From the NCBI RefSeq assembly GCF_019084545.1, contig NZ_JAHREP010000015.1:1-64000 (forward strand): a DNA stretch of 64,000 nt, in the 5' to 3' direction. Each line of letters starts with the position of its first letter. The stretch's first letter is position 1. The position numbers and the translations under genes were made by a program. Below, piece by piece: positions 18,443 to 26,926 of the stretch. The notes below the pieces were generated by a model. That model did no database searches. It was not told where the DNA came from and was given only the letters and a program-made list of their open reading frames with translations. This DNA comes from Marinobacterium ramblicola (GTDB lineage Bacteria > Pseudomonadota > Gammaproteobacteria > Pseudomonadales > Balneatricaceae).

Positions 18443-18874
18443 ATGCCAACTACCAACGAAAAACAGTTCACGCACTTCGAGCCCTACCCTCTCAACACGG
18501 GTGAGGAGTACATGAACGATGCGCAGAAAGATCACTTCCGCGCCATTCTGCTGGATTGGAAACGCCAGTTGATGGAAGAGGTCGACAGCACCATTACGCA
18601 TCTCAAAGAGGAGGCGTCCAACTTCGCCGACCCCAGCGACCGCGCCAGCCAGGAGGAGGAGTTCAGCCTTGAGCTGCGCACCCGCGATCGCGAGCGCAAA
18701 CTGATCCGCAAGATCGAAGAGGCGATGGAGCGTATCGACGAGGACGACTACGGTTACTGCGATGCCTGCGGCGTCGAGATCGGCATCCGCCGCCTGGAAG
18801 CGCGCCCCACCGCCACGCTGTGCATCGACTGCAAAACCCTGGCCGAGATCAAAGAGAAGCAGCTCGGCGGCTAA
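18443..18874 (+). CDS. dksA: RNA polymerase-binding transcription factor DksA
   Basis: Binds the RNA polymerase secondary channel and, with ppGpp, mediates the stringent response, notably at rRNA promoters. The 143-residue protein has the coiled-coil arm with the functional tip DPSDRA (the D-x-x-D-x-A of E. coli D71/D74/A76) and a C-terminal C4 zinc finger (CDAC...CIDC). The ATG at 18443 is kept because the sequence up to EEYMNDAQ resembles other DksA N-termini. The 247-bp gap upstream holds a short imperfect hairpin (TACCGC...GCGGTA, about 18353-18373) and the divergent aminotransferase promoter. Confidence 0.97.
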   Translation: MPTTNEKQFTHFEPYPLNTGEEYMNDAQKDHFRAILLDWKRQLMEEVDSTITHLKEEASNFADPSDRASQEEEFSLELRTRDRERKLIRKIEEAMERIDEDDYGYCDACGVEIGIRRLEARPTATLCIDCKTLAEIKEKQLGG

Positions 18875-18891
18875 GCCTGTACTCCCTGGGC

Positions 18892-18909
18892 CTGCGGCGC
18901 GCGCCGCAG
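18892..18909. repeat. 18-bp perfect palindrome between dksA and gluQ
   Basis: CTGCGGCGC followed directly by GCGCCGCAG. It lies 18 bp after the dksA stop and could fold into a strong RNA hairpin, but no T-run follows. It may be a 3'-end stabiliser of dksA mRNA. Confidence 0.7.
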
Positions 18910-18926
18910 CCCACGTACTGGCTGCC

Positions 18927-18954
18927 CATGCACTGCATGCACTGACATGCACTG
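18927..18954. repeat. three near-tandem 9-bp repeats CATGCACTG
   Basis: Copies start at 18927, 18936 and 18946, the last separated by one base. They lie just before the gluQ start. No known binding protein fits; slippage is the simplest origin. Confidence 0.8.
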
Positions 18955-18973
18955 AAGTCAGGACCCGGCACTC

Positions 18974-19876
18974 TTGAGCTGTATCGGTCGCTTCGCCCCC
19001 TCACCTACAGGTCCACTCCACTCCGGCTCGCTGTTGGCCGCGCTGGCCAGTTTTCTGGATATTCGTGCCCAACAGGGTCAGTGGCTGCTGCGTATCGAAG
19101 ATCTGGACCCGCCACGCGAAGTCGCCGGAGCCCGCGATCAGATACTGTTCGCGCTGGAGCGCTTTCGACTGCACTGGGACGGCCCCGTCACCTATCAGAG
19201 CCAGCGCCTGGAGCTGTACCGTGCAGTGCTCGATCAGCTGCAGCGGAAAGGGCGTGCCTACCCCTGCCAGTGCAGCCGCAAGCAACTCAACGAGCGTAAC
19301 GCACTGGTGCATTACGACGGTCACTGCCGTCGCCATCCTCCGCCCCCTTCTGCGCTCTGTGCCATCCGCGCCGTGGTCAGCGATGCCGAGCTTCAGTTCG
19401 ACGACAGGATCCAGGGCTCCAGACGCTACACAGGAGAGGAGGCGCCAGGCGATTTTGTCATCTTCCGCCGTGACGGTTTGTTCGCCTACCAGCTCGCGGT
19501 GGTGGTCGACGATGCGGAACAGGGGATCACGCAGGTCACCCGCGGTGCCGACCTGATCGACGAGACGCCAAGACAACTGGTGCTGCAGCAGCACCTCGGC
19601 TACCGCCGGCCACTTTACGCACATATTCCGGTTTTGACCAACGCGCAGGGACAAAAGCTAAGCAAACAGACCTTTGCCCAGCCACTGGATCTCAGTGAAC
19701 AGATGATCGCCGGACAGTTGGTCGGTGCCCTGCAGCTACTGGGACAGCAGCCGCCCGCCGAGCTGAACGACGGGCTGGCGGAGGAGATACTCGGCTGGGC
19801 CATCGCCCACTGGCAGATCGAGCGCATCCCCAGGCAGTTGAGCCTTCCCCCACCGACAGGCACCGAGCATGTATAG
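18974..19876 (+). CDS. gluQ: glutamyl-Q tRNA(Asp) synthetase
   Basis: A truncated GluRS paralogue that attaches glutamate to the queuosine of tRNA-Asp. The 300-residue protein has the class I motif in FAPSPTGPLHSGS, a zinc site CQC...C (YPCQCSRKQ and DGHCR) and a KMSKS-like KLSKQ, and lacks the anticodon-binding domain. The only possible start is TTG 18974; an in-frame stop lies 21 bp upstream. AGGA precedes it by about nine bases. dksA-gluQ linkage is common in gammaproteobacteria. cbrX overlaps its 3' end by 8 bp. Confidence 0.95.
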   Translation: MSCIGRFAPSPTGPLHSGSLLAALASFLDIRAQQGQWLLRIEDLDPPREVAGARDQILFALERFRLHWDGPVTYQSQRLELYRAVLDQLQRKGRAYPCQCSRKQLNERNALVHYDGHCRRHPPPPSALCAIRAVVSDAELQFDDRIQGSRRYTGEEAPGDFVIFRRDGLFAYQLAVVVDDAEQGITQVTRGADLIDETPRQLVLQQHLGYRRPLYAHIPVLTNAQGQKLSKQTFAQPLDLSEQMIAGQLVGALQLLGQQPPAELNDGLAEEILGWAIAHWQIERIPRQLSLPPPTGTEHV

Positions 19877-20042
19877 CCATCGACTGCTTCTGCTGTTTTC
19901 CCTGCTGACCGCGCTGCTCGCACCTTACCTGCTTGAGCTCTGGCTATTCAGCGGCGGCGCCTGGTACCGACCCTTTCTGATCTGGCTGGGGCTGTGTATG
20001 CTGGTTGCACTGATTGAACAGTGGCATCGCCATGACCTTTGA
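19869..20042 (+). CDS. cbrX: small two-TM protein CbrX
   Basis: A 57-residue open frame, MYSHRLLLLFSLLTALL followed by a second hydrophobic helix FLIWLGLCMLVALIEQW and a short HRHDL tail. It overlaps gluQ by 8 bp at its start and cbrA by 11 bp at its end. In Pseudomonas a small overlapping gene in this place, cbrX, is translationally coupled to cbrA. Position, size and two-helix layout match. Its biochemical role is unknown to me. Confidence 0.8.
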   Translation: MYSHRLLLLFSLLTALLAPYLLELWLFSGGAWYRPFLIWLGLCMLVALIEQWHRHDL

Positions 20043-22950
20043 ACTGCCCCAACTGCTGCTGATCTGCTTCACCTATCTGCTCTGCCTGTTCGGTGCGGCC
20101 TACCTGACTGAACGCGGCCTGCTACCACCCAAGCTGGTTCGCCACCCGTTACTGCACGCGCTGTCACTGGGGGTCTACGCCAGCGCCTGGACCTTTTACG
20201 GCGCCTTCGGACTGGCCGCCGAGTCCGGCTTGCTCTACCTGGGCTCTTACATCGGTGCTGCCGCCGCGTTCATGCTGGCACCGATCATCATGATCCCGAT
20301 CCTGCGCATCACGCGCAGCTATCAACTCTCCTCCCTGGCCGACCTGTTCGCCTTTCGCTTCCGCAGCGGCCAGGTCGGCACCCTGACCACGCTGGCGCTG
20401 CTGGTCGCCTGCTTGCCGCTGCTGTCGATTCAGATCCAGGCGGTTTCCGACTCGATCTACCTGCTCAACCAGCAGGTCGACCGGGCGCAGATCGCCGCGG
20501 GTTTCTGCACCATTATCGCCCTGTTCGCCATCCTGTTCGGTGCCCGCCGCGCCTCCCTGCGTAACAGTCACAGCGGGCTGGTGGTCGCCGTGGCCATCGA
20601 GTCGGTGATCAAGCTGCTGGCGCTGGTAACCGTCGCCCTCTTTGCCTATTTCGGCTTTTTCGAGGGTCATGAGGGGCTGCAGTCCTGGCTCGACGCCAAC
20701 CCACTGGTACTGCAGCAGATGCAGAAGCCGACCACCCACGGCGGTTGGCAGGTGCTGATCCTGGCCTTTTTTACCAGCGCGATCGTCATGCCACACATGT
20801 TCCACCTGGCGTTTACCGAAAACGTCTCCTACGAAAGCCTGTACAAGGCCACCTGGGTGGTGCCGCTGTTCCTCCTGCTGATGGCGGTGTGCGTACCACC
20901 GATCCTCTGGGCCGCCCATGCCAGCGGCAGCATGACCACCAATACCGAGTTTGTGGTCCTCAATCTCGGCTATACCCTGAACCGGCCCTGGCTCACCCTG
21001 GTCGCATTGATCGGCGGCTTGTCCGCCGCCAGCGGACTGATCATCGTCGCCGTCGTCGCGCTGGCGTCGATGCTGCAAAACCACCTGGTGCTGCCGCTGG
21101 TACGCCGTCCGGAGCAGACCCGTTTCTACACCTGGCTGCTCTGGCTGCGCCGGCTGCTGATCATTCTGCTGATCGCCGCCTGCTACCTGTTTTTCATCAC
21201 CTTCGGTGAGAGCTTCTCGCTGCAGCAACTCGGCTCTCTGGGTTTCGCGGCGTTTCTGCAGTTTCTACCCGGCCTGCTGGCCACGCTGTACTGGCCGGGC
21301 GCCAGCCGAAGAGGCTTCCTGCTCGGCCTGGTCGGAGGCTTCGGTATCTGGCTGTTTGCCATCACCCTTCCCCTGCATAGAGACATCCTCCACATCGACA
21401 TACCGATCAGCAGTGATGAGCACTGGTATCTGTTCGTCCTCCTGTCCGTGCTGTTGAACCTGGCACTGATGATCATTGGATCTCTGCTATTCCCCGGCAG
21501 CTCCAGCGAACGCCAAAGTGCCGAAGCCTGTGTGCTGAACAGTTTGCAGCGACCGCTCGGAATGGCACTGCCCGCTGCCGGCCAGGCCAATGACCTTGTC
21601 ACTCAGCTGGAACCCCGCATCGGCATCGATAGTGCCAACCGCGAAGTCAACCGTGCGCGTGTCGAGCTGAATCTGCCCTTGGGCAACCTGCGCCCCATCG
21701 ACATGCTGCGCCTGCGCAACCAACTGGAACACAACCTCTCCGGCCTGCTCGGCCCCGTCGAGGCTGCCGCAATTCTGCAGCCGCGCTCGGCGGCTCCCTC
21801 GGCCGGCTTTCGTGCCCGGGAGGTCCATCTGCTGGAGCAACAGCTGGAGCACTACGACGCTCGCCTCTCGGGTCTTGCCGCCGAGCTTGACCAGTTGCGT
21901 CGCTACCACCGTGTTACCCTGCAACGCCTCCCCATCGGCGCCTGCACCCTGAACGAGGAGCGCAGGGTTCAGTTCTGGAACAGCGAACTGGCCCGTTATA
22001 CCGGCATCGATGACGAAAGCTGTATCGGCCTGCCACTGACCAGCCTGCCCGCCCCCTGGAACCGGTTACTTGACGAATTTGCCAGTGGCGATGCCCAACA
22101 CGAACCCGCGGTACAGGTCGACATCCACGGTTTCCCGCGCTGGTTCAGCCTGCACAAGGCGTCGCTGGGTCACGCCTCGGCGGAGGGGATGGTGCTGCTG
22201 GTCGAAGATGAAACCGAATATCAGATGATCTCCCGCAACCTGGCACATCAGGAGCGTCTGGCGTCCATCGGCCGCTTTGCTGCCGGGGTCGCCCATGAGA
22301 TCGGCAACCCGGTAACCGGTATCGCCTGCCTGGCGCAGAACCTGAAACTGGAAACCGACGCGCCGGAGGTGCTGGAGACCGGCGAGCAGATCGTCGAGCA
22401 AACGGAAAGAATCAGTCGCATCGTGCAGTCCCTGGTCCGGTTTGCCCATACCGGCCGCCAGCAGAACTCTATGCTGCAGGAGCGCGTTTCACTGCATGAG
22501 TGTGTTGCCGATGCGATCCGCCTGGTACAGCTCGACAGCCGGGTGCGCCAGCAGCGTTTCACCAACACCGTCGCGTCAGACTTGCAGATCTATGCCGATC
22601 CACAGCAGATGTTGCAGGTGTTCATCAACCTGTTGAACAATGCCAGCGACGCCTCGCCCGATCAGGGCGAAATACGGATAGAGGCGAGCAGCGAGGGCAA
22701 TCGGATAGTATTGTCGGTTACCGATGAGGGCAGCGGGATAGCACCCGAGCATATCGAGCACCTGTTCGAGCCTTTCTTCACCACGAAAGAGCCGGGCAAA
22801 GGCACCGGGCTCGGCCTGCCTTTGGTCTACAATATTATTACTGAACACTATGGTAGTATCGAACTCTTCAGCCCCGCCGATAAAAAGCAGAATAATGGCA
22901 CTCAGGTGGTCATAACCTTACCCCGGTACAACGGGTCTTCCCCCGATTGA
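20032..22950 (+). CDS. cbrA: sensor histidine kinase CbrA
   Basis: The membrane sensor of the CbrAB system that controls carbon/nitrogen balance. The 972-residue protein has an SLC5/SSS-type transporter region of about 13 hydrophobic helices (to residue about 495), a linker, a PAS-like segment (about 620-730), and a kinase core. The phosphoacceptor is H755 in VAHEIGNPVTG. The N box NLLNNASDAS, G1 DEGSGI and G2 GKGTGLGLPL are intact. ATG 20032 lies inside the end of cbrX; a TTG 18 bp upstream is less likely. Length and order match Pseudomonas CbrA. Confidence 0.95.
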   Translation: MTFELPQLLLICFTYLLCLFGAAYLTERGLLPPKLVRHPLLHALSLGVYASAWTFYGAFGLAAESGLLYLGSYIGAAAAFMLAPIIMIPILRITRSYQLSSLADLFAFRFRSGQVGTLTTLALLVACLPLLSIQIQAVSDSIYLLNQQVDRAQIAAGFCTIIALFAILFGARRASLRNSHSGLVVAVAIESVIKLLALVTVALFAYFGFFEGHEGLQSWLDANPLVLQQMQKPTTHGGWQVLILAFFTSAIVMPHMFHLAFTENVSYESLYKATWVVPLFLLLMAVCVPPILWAAHASGSMTTNTEFVVLNLGYTLNRPWLTLVALIGGLSAASGLIIVAVVALASMLQNHLVLPLVRRPEQTRFYTWLLWLRRLLIILLIAACYLFFITFGESFSLQQLGSLGFAAFLQFLPGLLATLYWPGASRRGFLLGLVGGFGIWLFAITLPLHRDILHIDIPISSDEHWYLFVLLSVLLNLALMIIGSLLFPGSSSERQSAEACVLNSLQRPLGMALPAAGQANDLVTQLEPRIGIDSANREVNRARVELNLPLGNLRPIDMLRLRNQLEHNLSGLLGPVEAAAILQPRSAAPSAGFRAREVHLLEQQLEHYDARLSGLAAELDQLRRYHRVTLQRLPIGACTLNEERRVQFWNSELARYTGIDDESCIGLPLTSLPAPWNRLLDEFASGDAQHEPAVQVDIHGFPRWFSLHKASLGHASAEGMVLLVEDETEYQMISRNLAHQERLASIGRFAAGVAHEIGNPVTGIACLAQNLKLETDAPEVLETGEQIVEQTERISRIVQSLVRFAHTGRQQNSMLQERVSLHECVADAIRLVQLDSRVRQQRFTNTVASDLQIYADPQQMLQVFINLLNNASDASPDQGEIRIEASSEGNRIVLSVTDEGSGIAPEHIEHLFEPFFTTKEPGKGTGLGLPLVYNIITEHYGSIELFSPADKKQNNGTQVVITLPRYNGSSPD

Positions 22951-22982
22951 GTACCGACCATGAGATACAGGGTCCAAGCCAT

Positions 22983-24371
22983 ATGAGCCGAATTCTGATT
23001 GTTGAGGATGAATCTATCATCCGTTCAGCACTCAAGCGCTTACTAGAAAAGCACGAGTATGAGGTCTGCGATGCGGCTTCGGTTGCGGAGGCGACCGAGC
23101 GGTTTCAACTGCCGGACTTCGATCTAATCATCAGCGATCTCAGATTGCCCGGAGCCCCCGGCACCGATCTTATCGAACTGGCCCGCCCGGTGCCGGTATT
23201 GATCATGACCAGTTATGCGAGCCTGCGCTCAGCCGTGGACGCAATGAAACTGGGTGCAATCGACTATATCGCCAAACCCTTCGATCACGACGAGATGTTG
23301 GCGACGGTCGCCAACGCGCTGAACCGGACATCCGCAGCACCTGCAGACAAGGCGTCGAAACAGAGCCATACGGACGAGCAGACCGAGATTATCGGCCGCT
23401 GCCAACCGATGCAGGAGCTGTTCAAGCGGATCAGCAAAGTGGCGCGTACCGACGCAACTGTGCTGATCCTTGGCGAGTCGGGAACCGGCAAGGAGCTTGC
23501 CGCCCGCGCGATTCACGAGCAGAGCGATCGCGCCGGGCGCACGATGATCAGCGTCAACTGCGCCGCGATTCCCGACACCCTGATCGAGTCGGAACTGTTC
23601 GGCCACGAAAAAGGCGCGTTCACCGGCGCCAACAGCAGCCGTAGCGGCCTGATCGAAGCCGCCGACGGCGGCACCCTGTTCCTCGACGAGATTGGCGAAC
23701 TGCCACTGGAAGCCCAGGCCCGTCTCCTGCGCTTTCTGCAGGAGGGCGAGATTCGCCGCGTCGGCGCCGTCCAGCCCCGCCGCGTCAATGTGCGGCTGAT
23801 CGCAGCGACCCATCGTGACCTGAAGAATCTGGCCAAGAGCGGCGATTTCCGCGAGGACCTCTACTACCGTCTCTACGTCATGGAATTGCGCATGCCACCG
23901 CTGCGCGAACGCGGCGAGGATATTATCGAGCTGGCCCAGCGCTTCCTCGAGCACAGCTGCCGCAAGCTGGATGCTGGCCTCCTCAGCTTCAGTCCCAAGG
24001 CGCGCGAAGTGATGCTGAGTTACGCCTGGCCCGGTAACGTGCGCGAACTGGAAAATGCGATCGAGCGGGCGGTGATCCTGGCGGATGGCGAGCAGATCTC
24101 GCCCGAACTGCTGGGGCTGGATACGGACCATATCTCGCTCAGCTCCCTGGAGTCCAGTTACGAGGAAAACCTGAAAGAGAGCACAACCTACCGTTCGGAT
24201 AACCGCAACGCGAGAACCGATCTGTCACTGGATGATTACTTCCAGCGCTTCGTGCTCGAGAACCAGGAACAGATGAGTGAAACCGAGCTGGCACGCACCC
24301 TGGGTGTAAGCCGCAAGTGTCTGTGGGAGCGGCGACAAAAGCTGGGTATCCCGCGACGCCCTCGGAAGTAA
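22983..24371 (+). CDS. cbrB: sigma-54-dependent response regulator CbrB
   Basis: An NtrC-family activator of 462 residues. The receiver domain has phosphoacceptor D52 in IISDLRLPG. The AAA+ domain has Walker A GESGTGKE and the sigma-54-contacting GAFTGA loop. A Fis-type helix-turn-helix ends the protein (ETELARTLGVSRKCLWERR). ATG 22983 is preferred over the in-frame TTG at 22947 because it starts directly with the receiver MSRILIVEDE. It follows cbrA by 32 bp. Its probable target, the crcZ promoter, lies immediately downstream. Confidence 0.95.
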   Translation: MSRILIVEDESIIRSALKRLLEKHEYEVCDAASVAEATERFQLPDFDLIISDLRLPGAPGTDLIELARPVPVLIMTSYASLRSAVDAMKLGAIDYIAKPFDHDEMLATVANALNRTSAAPADKASKQSHTDEQTEIIGRCQPMQELFKRISKVARTDATVLILGESGTGKELAARAIHEQSDRAGRTMISVNCAAIPDTLIESELFGHEKGAFTGANSSRSGLIEAADGGTLFLDEIGELPLEAQARLLRFLQEGEIRRVGAVQPRRVNVRLIAATHRDLKNLAKSGDFREDLYYRLYVMELRMPPLRERGEDIIELAQRFLEHSCRKLDAGLLSFSPKAREVMLSYAWPGNVRELENAIERAVILADGEQISPELLGLDTDHISLSSLESSYEENLKESTTYRSDNRNARTDLSLDDYFQRFVLENQEQMSETELARTLGVSRKCLWERRQKLGIPRRPRK

Positions 24372-24384
24372 CACTTAGGTCGAG

Positions 24385-24465
24385 GGGTAACAGTTCGAAA
24401 GTGTTACCCATCTACCCATGCTGCAGCGCAATAAGCGTGTTACGAGGTAACATGCACCGGTAACA
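24385..24465 (+). promoter_or_regulatory. CbrB binding region: five TGTTAC/GTAACA half-sites
   Basis: GGGTAACA (24385-24392) and TGTTACCC (24402-24409) form an inverted repeat with a 9-bp spacer. TGTTAC (24438-24443) and GTAACA (24447-24452) form a second one with a 3-bp spacer. A third GTAACA is at 24460-24465, 16 bp after the TGTTAC. TGTTAC/GTAACA is the half-site I recall for Pseudomonas CbrB. The cluster ends about 75 bp upstream of the sigma-54 promoter, as expected of an enhancer. Binding is inferred. Confidence 0.8.
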
Positions 24466-24538
24466 GAATAGATGAAAAAATAGCATCAACAGCTTTAGTT
24501 TTTCTTAATTTGTTGTTTTTAAAAGAGATTAAAAAAGT

Positions 24539-24554
24539 TGGCACAACTGATGCT
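24539..24554 (+). promoter_or_regulatory. sigma-54 promoter of crcZ
   Basis: TGGCAC-N5-ATGCT, with the invariant GG at 24540-24541 and GC at 24552-24553 exactly 10 bp apart. Consensus is TGGCAC-N5-TTGC. An A/T-rich stretch lies upstream, giving a predicted transcription start near 24565. Confidence 0.88.
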
Positions 24555-24564
24555 CTATATACGA

Positions 24565-24870
24565 CCAGAACAACAACAACGACGGCCTAAGAAGCTGCGA
24601 CGGCAATAAAAATAACAACAGTCGCAACGGAAAGGTGTCCCGCCTCGAATAACAATAAAAATGAGGCTTGGCTGGTCACAGAGTCGGCGACCATGCAGCC
24701 ATGTCGGTAATAAAAATAATAACCCGATCGCGCAGCTTGAGATGCCCAAACTTTGTGATCAGCACCCCCACTACTCTGCCTCGCAACGATCCCTTTTCAC
24801 CCCCTCTTCTGCTCTCGCTTTCATCTTAGATACTTGTCACATGCGCCAACTGCACAGTCGCAGCTACCGC
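24565..24870 (+). ncRNA. crcZ: CrcZ-like regulatory RNA (Hfq/Crc decoy)
   Basis: A non-coding RNA predicted from the sigma-54 start. It carries four A-rich runs fitting the AAnAAnAA catabolite-activity motif: 24569-24580, 24605-24620, 24648-24661 and 24709-24722. Three sit in the loops of hairpins: TGCGAC/GTCGCA (24596-24601 and 24621-24626), GCCTC/GAGGC (24642-24646 and 24663-24667) and TCGG/CCGA (24704-24707 and 24724-24727). In Pseudomonas, CrcZ from this same cbrB-pcnB gap titrates Hfq/Crc to relieve carbon catabolite repression. The 3' end is uncertain; no T-run terminator is visible before pcnB. Confidence 0.85.
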
Positions 24871-24897
24871 GCCGGGCTACAGATACCCCCGCGTAGA

Positions 24898-24906
24898 TGC
24901 TATGAT
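24898..24906 (+). promoter_or_regulatory. possible extended -10 promoter for pcnB
   Basis: TGCTATGAT fits the extended -10 form TGnTATnAT, 46 bp upstream of the preferred pcnB ATG. No clear -35 is seen. Confidence 0.4.
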
Positions 24907-24951
24907 GCGCCACCTTAATTGTCCTATTCTCGAGACAGCGACTCTGCACTG

Positions 24952-26409
24952 ATGCTCACATCGTTTTCTATTCTATTACTGGTTATCGCCATCCCCTTGC
25001 TGGGCTTCCTGTATGTCCAGCGTACGATTGGACGAACACCGAAGTCGGAATCCAGCCTGGCCCCTGCGCCGCTTGGCGCCGAAGATCTGCCGCTGGGCGA
25101 GAAACGCGTCATCCCGGAAGAGGAACACCGCATTCCGCGCCAGAAGCTGGACGACAACGCGATGAAGGTGGTCTACCGGTTGCAGGATGAGGGCTATGAT
25201 GCCTTCCTGGTCGGCGGCTGCGTGCGCGACCTGCTGCAGGGCATCCAGCCAAAGGACTTCGATGTCGCCACCTCCGCCCATCCGGAAGAGGCCGAAGAGC
25301 TGTTCCGCCGTTCACGTCTGATCGGGCGCCGTTTCAAGTTGCTGCACGTACGTTTTGGCCGGGAGCTGATCGAGGTCGCCACCTTCCGTGCAGGACACGA
25401 CAGCGATGACAACGACGGCGAACATGGCCGCCAGGCCGAGTCCGGCATGATTCTGCGCGACAATGTGTACGGCACCATCGAAGAGGATGCCCTGCGCCGC
25501 GACTTTACCATCAACGCGCTCTACTACTGCGTCCGCGACCACAGCATCCACGATTTTGCCAACGGCTACACCGATCTGAAAAAGCGCCAGATCCGCATGA
25601 TCGGCGATCCGGAAGCGCGCTACCGGGAAGATCCGGTACGCATGCTGCGTGCGGCCCGCTTTGCCGCCAAGCTCGGCTTCGAGATCGAGCCGGGTACGGC
25701 ACAGCCGATCCATAAACTGGGTCCAATGCTGACTCGCATCGCCCCGGCGCGCCTGTTCGACGAAGCCCTTAAACTGCTGCAAAGCGGTCACGGCGAAGCC
25801 TCCCTGCGTCAGCTCAAGCGTTTCGACCTGTTCCGCACCCTGTTCCCCCAGACCGATGCCATGCTCGACTCGGAGGAGTATCCGGTGGAGACCCTGGTGT
25901 ACCAGGCACTGGCCAACACCGATCGGCGCCTGGCTCAGGGCAAGAGCGTCACCCCCGCATTCCTGTTTGCCGCCCTGCTTTGGTACCCGATGCAACGTCG
26001 CTTGCAGGAGCTGCTGGACGAACGTGACCAGCCCCCGCTGCAGTGTCTGCACCAGGCGGCCAACGAGGTACTGGCCGAGCAGGTACGCTCCACCGCGATC
26101 CCGCGCCGCTTCTCCGCACCTGTGCGCGAGATCTGGGAGCTTCAGCAGCGTCTGCCGCGTCGCAATCGCGCCGACCAGCTGCTGACCCACCCGCGCTTCC
26201 GCGCCGCTTACGACCTGCTGTTACTGCGCGAGAACAGCGGTGAAGCGCTGGATGGACTGAGTCAGTGGTGGACCGATTTCCAGAACGCCGACGAACAGCA
26301 ACGCCATGAGATGCAGCGCGGCGCCGGACGCAGTGGCGAGGGCTCATCCGCGCCGAAAAAACGTCGCCGCCGTCGCAAGAGCAGCGGTCAGAGCTCCAAC
26401 AATGACTGA
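24952..26409 (+). CDS. pcnB: poly(A) polymerase I with N-terminal membrane segment
   Basis: Adds 3' poly(A) tails that promote mRNA and sRNA decay. The nucleotidyltransferase core begins near residue 60; FLVGGCVRDLLQG and PKDFDVATSA carry the catalytic acidic pair, followed by RRDFTINALYY. The C-terminus is very basic (KKRRRRRKS). With ATG 24952 the product is 485 residues. A TTG at 24919 would add 11. Unusually, the protein begins with a strong hydrophobic helix, LTSFSILLLVIAIPLLGFLY. folK overlaps its last 8 bp. Confidence 0.93.
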   Translation: MLTSFSILLLVIAIPLLGFLYVQRTIGRTPKSESSLAPAPLGAEDLPLGEKRVIPEEEHRIPRQKLDDNAMKVVYRLQDEGYDAFLVGGCVRDLLQGIQPKDFDVATSAHPEEAEELFRRSRLIGRRFKLLHVRFGRELIEVATFRAGHDSDDNDGEHGRQAESGMILRDNVYGTIEEDALRRDFTINALYYCVRDHSIHDFANGYTDLKKRQIRMIGDPEARYREDPVRMLRAARFAAKLGFEIEPGTAQPIHKLGPMLTRIAPARLFDEALKLLQSGHGEASLRQLKRFDLFRTLFPQTDAMLDSEEYPVETLVYQALANTDRRLAQGKSVTPAFLFAALLWYPMQRRLQELLDERDQPPLQCLHQAANEVLAEQVRSTAIPRRFSAPVREIWELQQRLPRRNRADQLLTHPRFRAAYDLLLLRENSGEALDGLSQWWTDFQNADEQQRHEMQRGAGRSGEGSSAPKKRRRRRKSSGQSSNND

Positions 26410-26893
26410 TACCCTGCGCTGCTTTATCGGTCTGGGCAGCAATCTGGACGATCCGCGACAGCAGGTGTTGCGCGCGCTCGACGAACTCGCCGCGCTCGAC
26501 GACTGCCGCCTCGGCCTGCGCTCATCCCTGTACCGCTCCGATCCCGTCGGCCCCCAGGATCAACCCGATTTCATCAACGCCGTGGCCGAACTCCATACCA
26601 GCCTGGACGCGGAAACGCTGCTCGATCGGCTGCAGATGATCGAACAGCAGCACCGGCGTGTTCGCGAGCGCCACTGGGGGCCACGTACGCTCGATCTCGA
26701 TCTGTTGCTGTACGGCAACGCGTCGATCGCAACCGAACGGCTGAAAGTACCCCATCCTTACATGAGCGAACGAAGCTTCGTACTCTGGCCTCTGGCCGAA
26801 ATCGCCCCGGAGCTGAGACTGCCTGATGGCACCACGCTGGAAGGGCTATTAGCCCTTTGCCCCATGGGCACGCTTGAGCGCTTACCGCTATAA
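26402..26893 (+). CDS. folK: 2-amino-4-hydroxy-6-hydroxymethyldihydropteridine pyrophosphokinase
   Basis: Folate pathway kinase that transfers pyrophosphate from ATP to 6-hydroxymethyl-dihydropterin. It has 163 residues. FIGLGSNLDDP at the N-terminus and RHWGPRTLDLDLLLYG (about residues 86-101) are the family signatures, with the Mg-binding DLD. The ATG lies within the end of pcnB; upstream codons in this frame overlap pcnB and show no homology. panB follows after 33 bp. Confidence 0.95.
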   Translation: MTDTLRCFIGLGSNLDDPRQQVLRALDELAALDDCRLGLRSSLYRSDPVGPQDQPDFINAVAELHTSLDAETLLDRLQMIEQQHRRVRERHWGPRTLDLDLLLYGNASIATERLKVPHPYMSERSFVLWPLAEIAPELRLPDGTTLEGLLALCPMGTLERLPL

Positions 26894-26926
26894 TCCGCCC
26901 TGTCTGACGCCAATCGAGAAGCCTGT

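Noticed and set aside
24661-24918. 85-codon open frame on the plus strand in the cbrB-pcnB gap.
   Set aside because: It overlaps the crcZ hairpins, has no ribosome site or motif, and its composition is not that of neighbouring genes.
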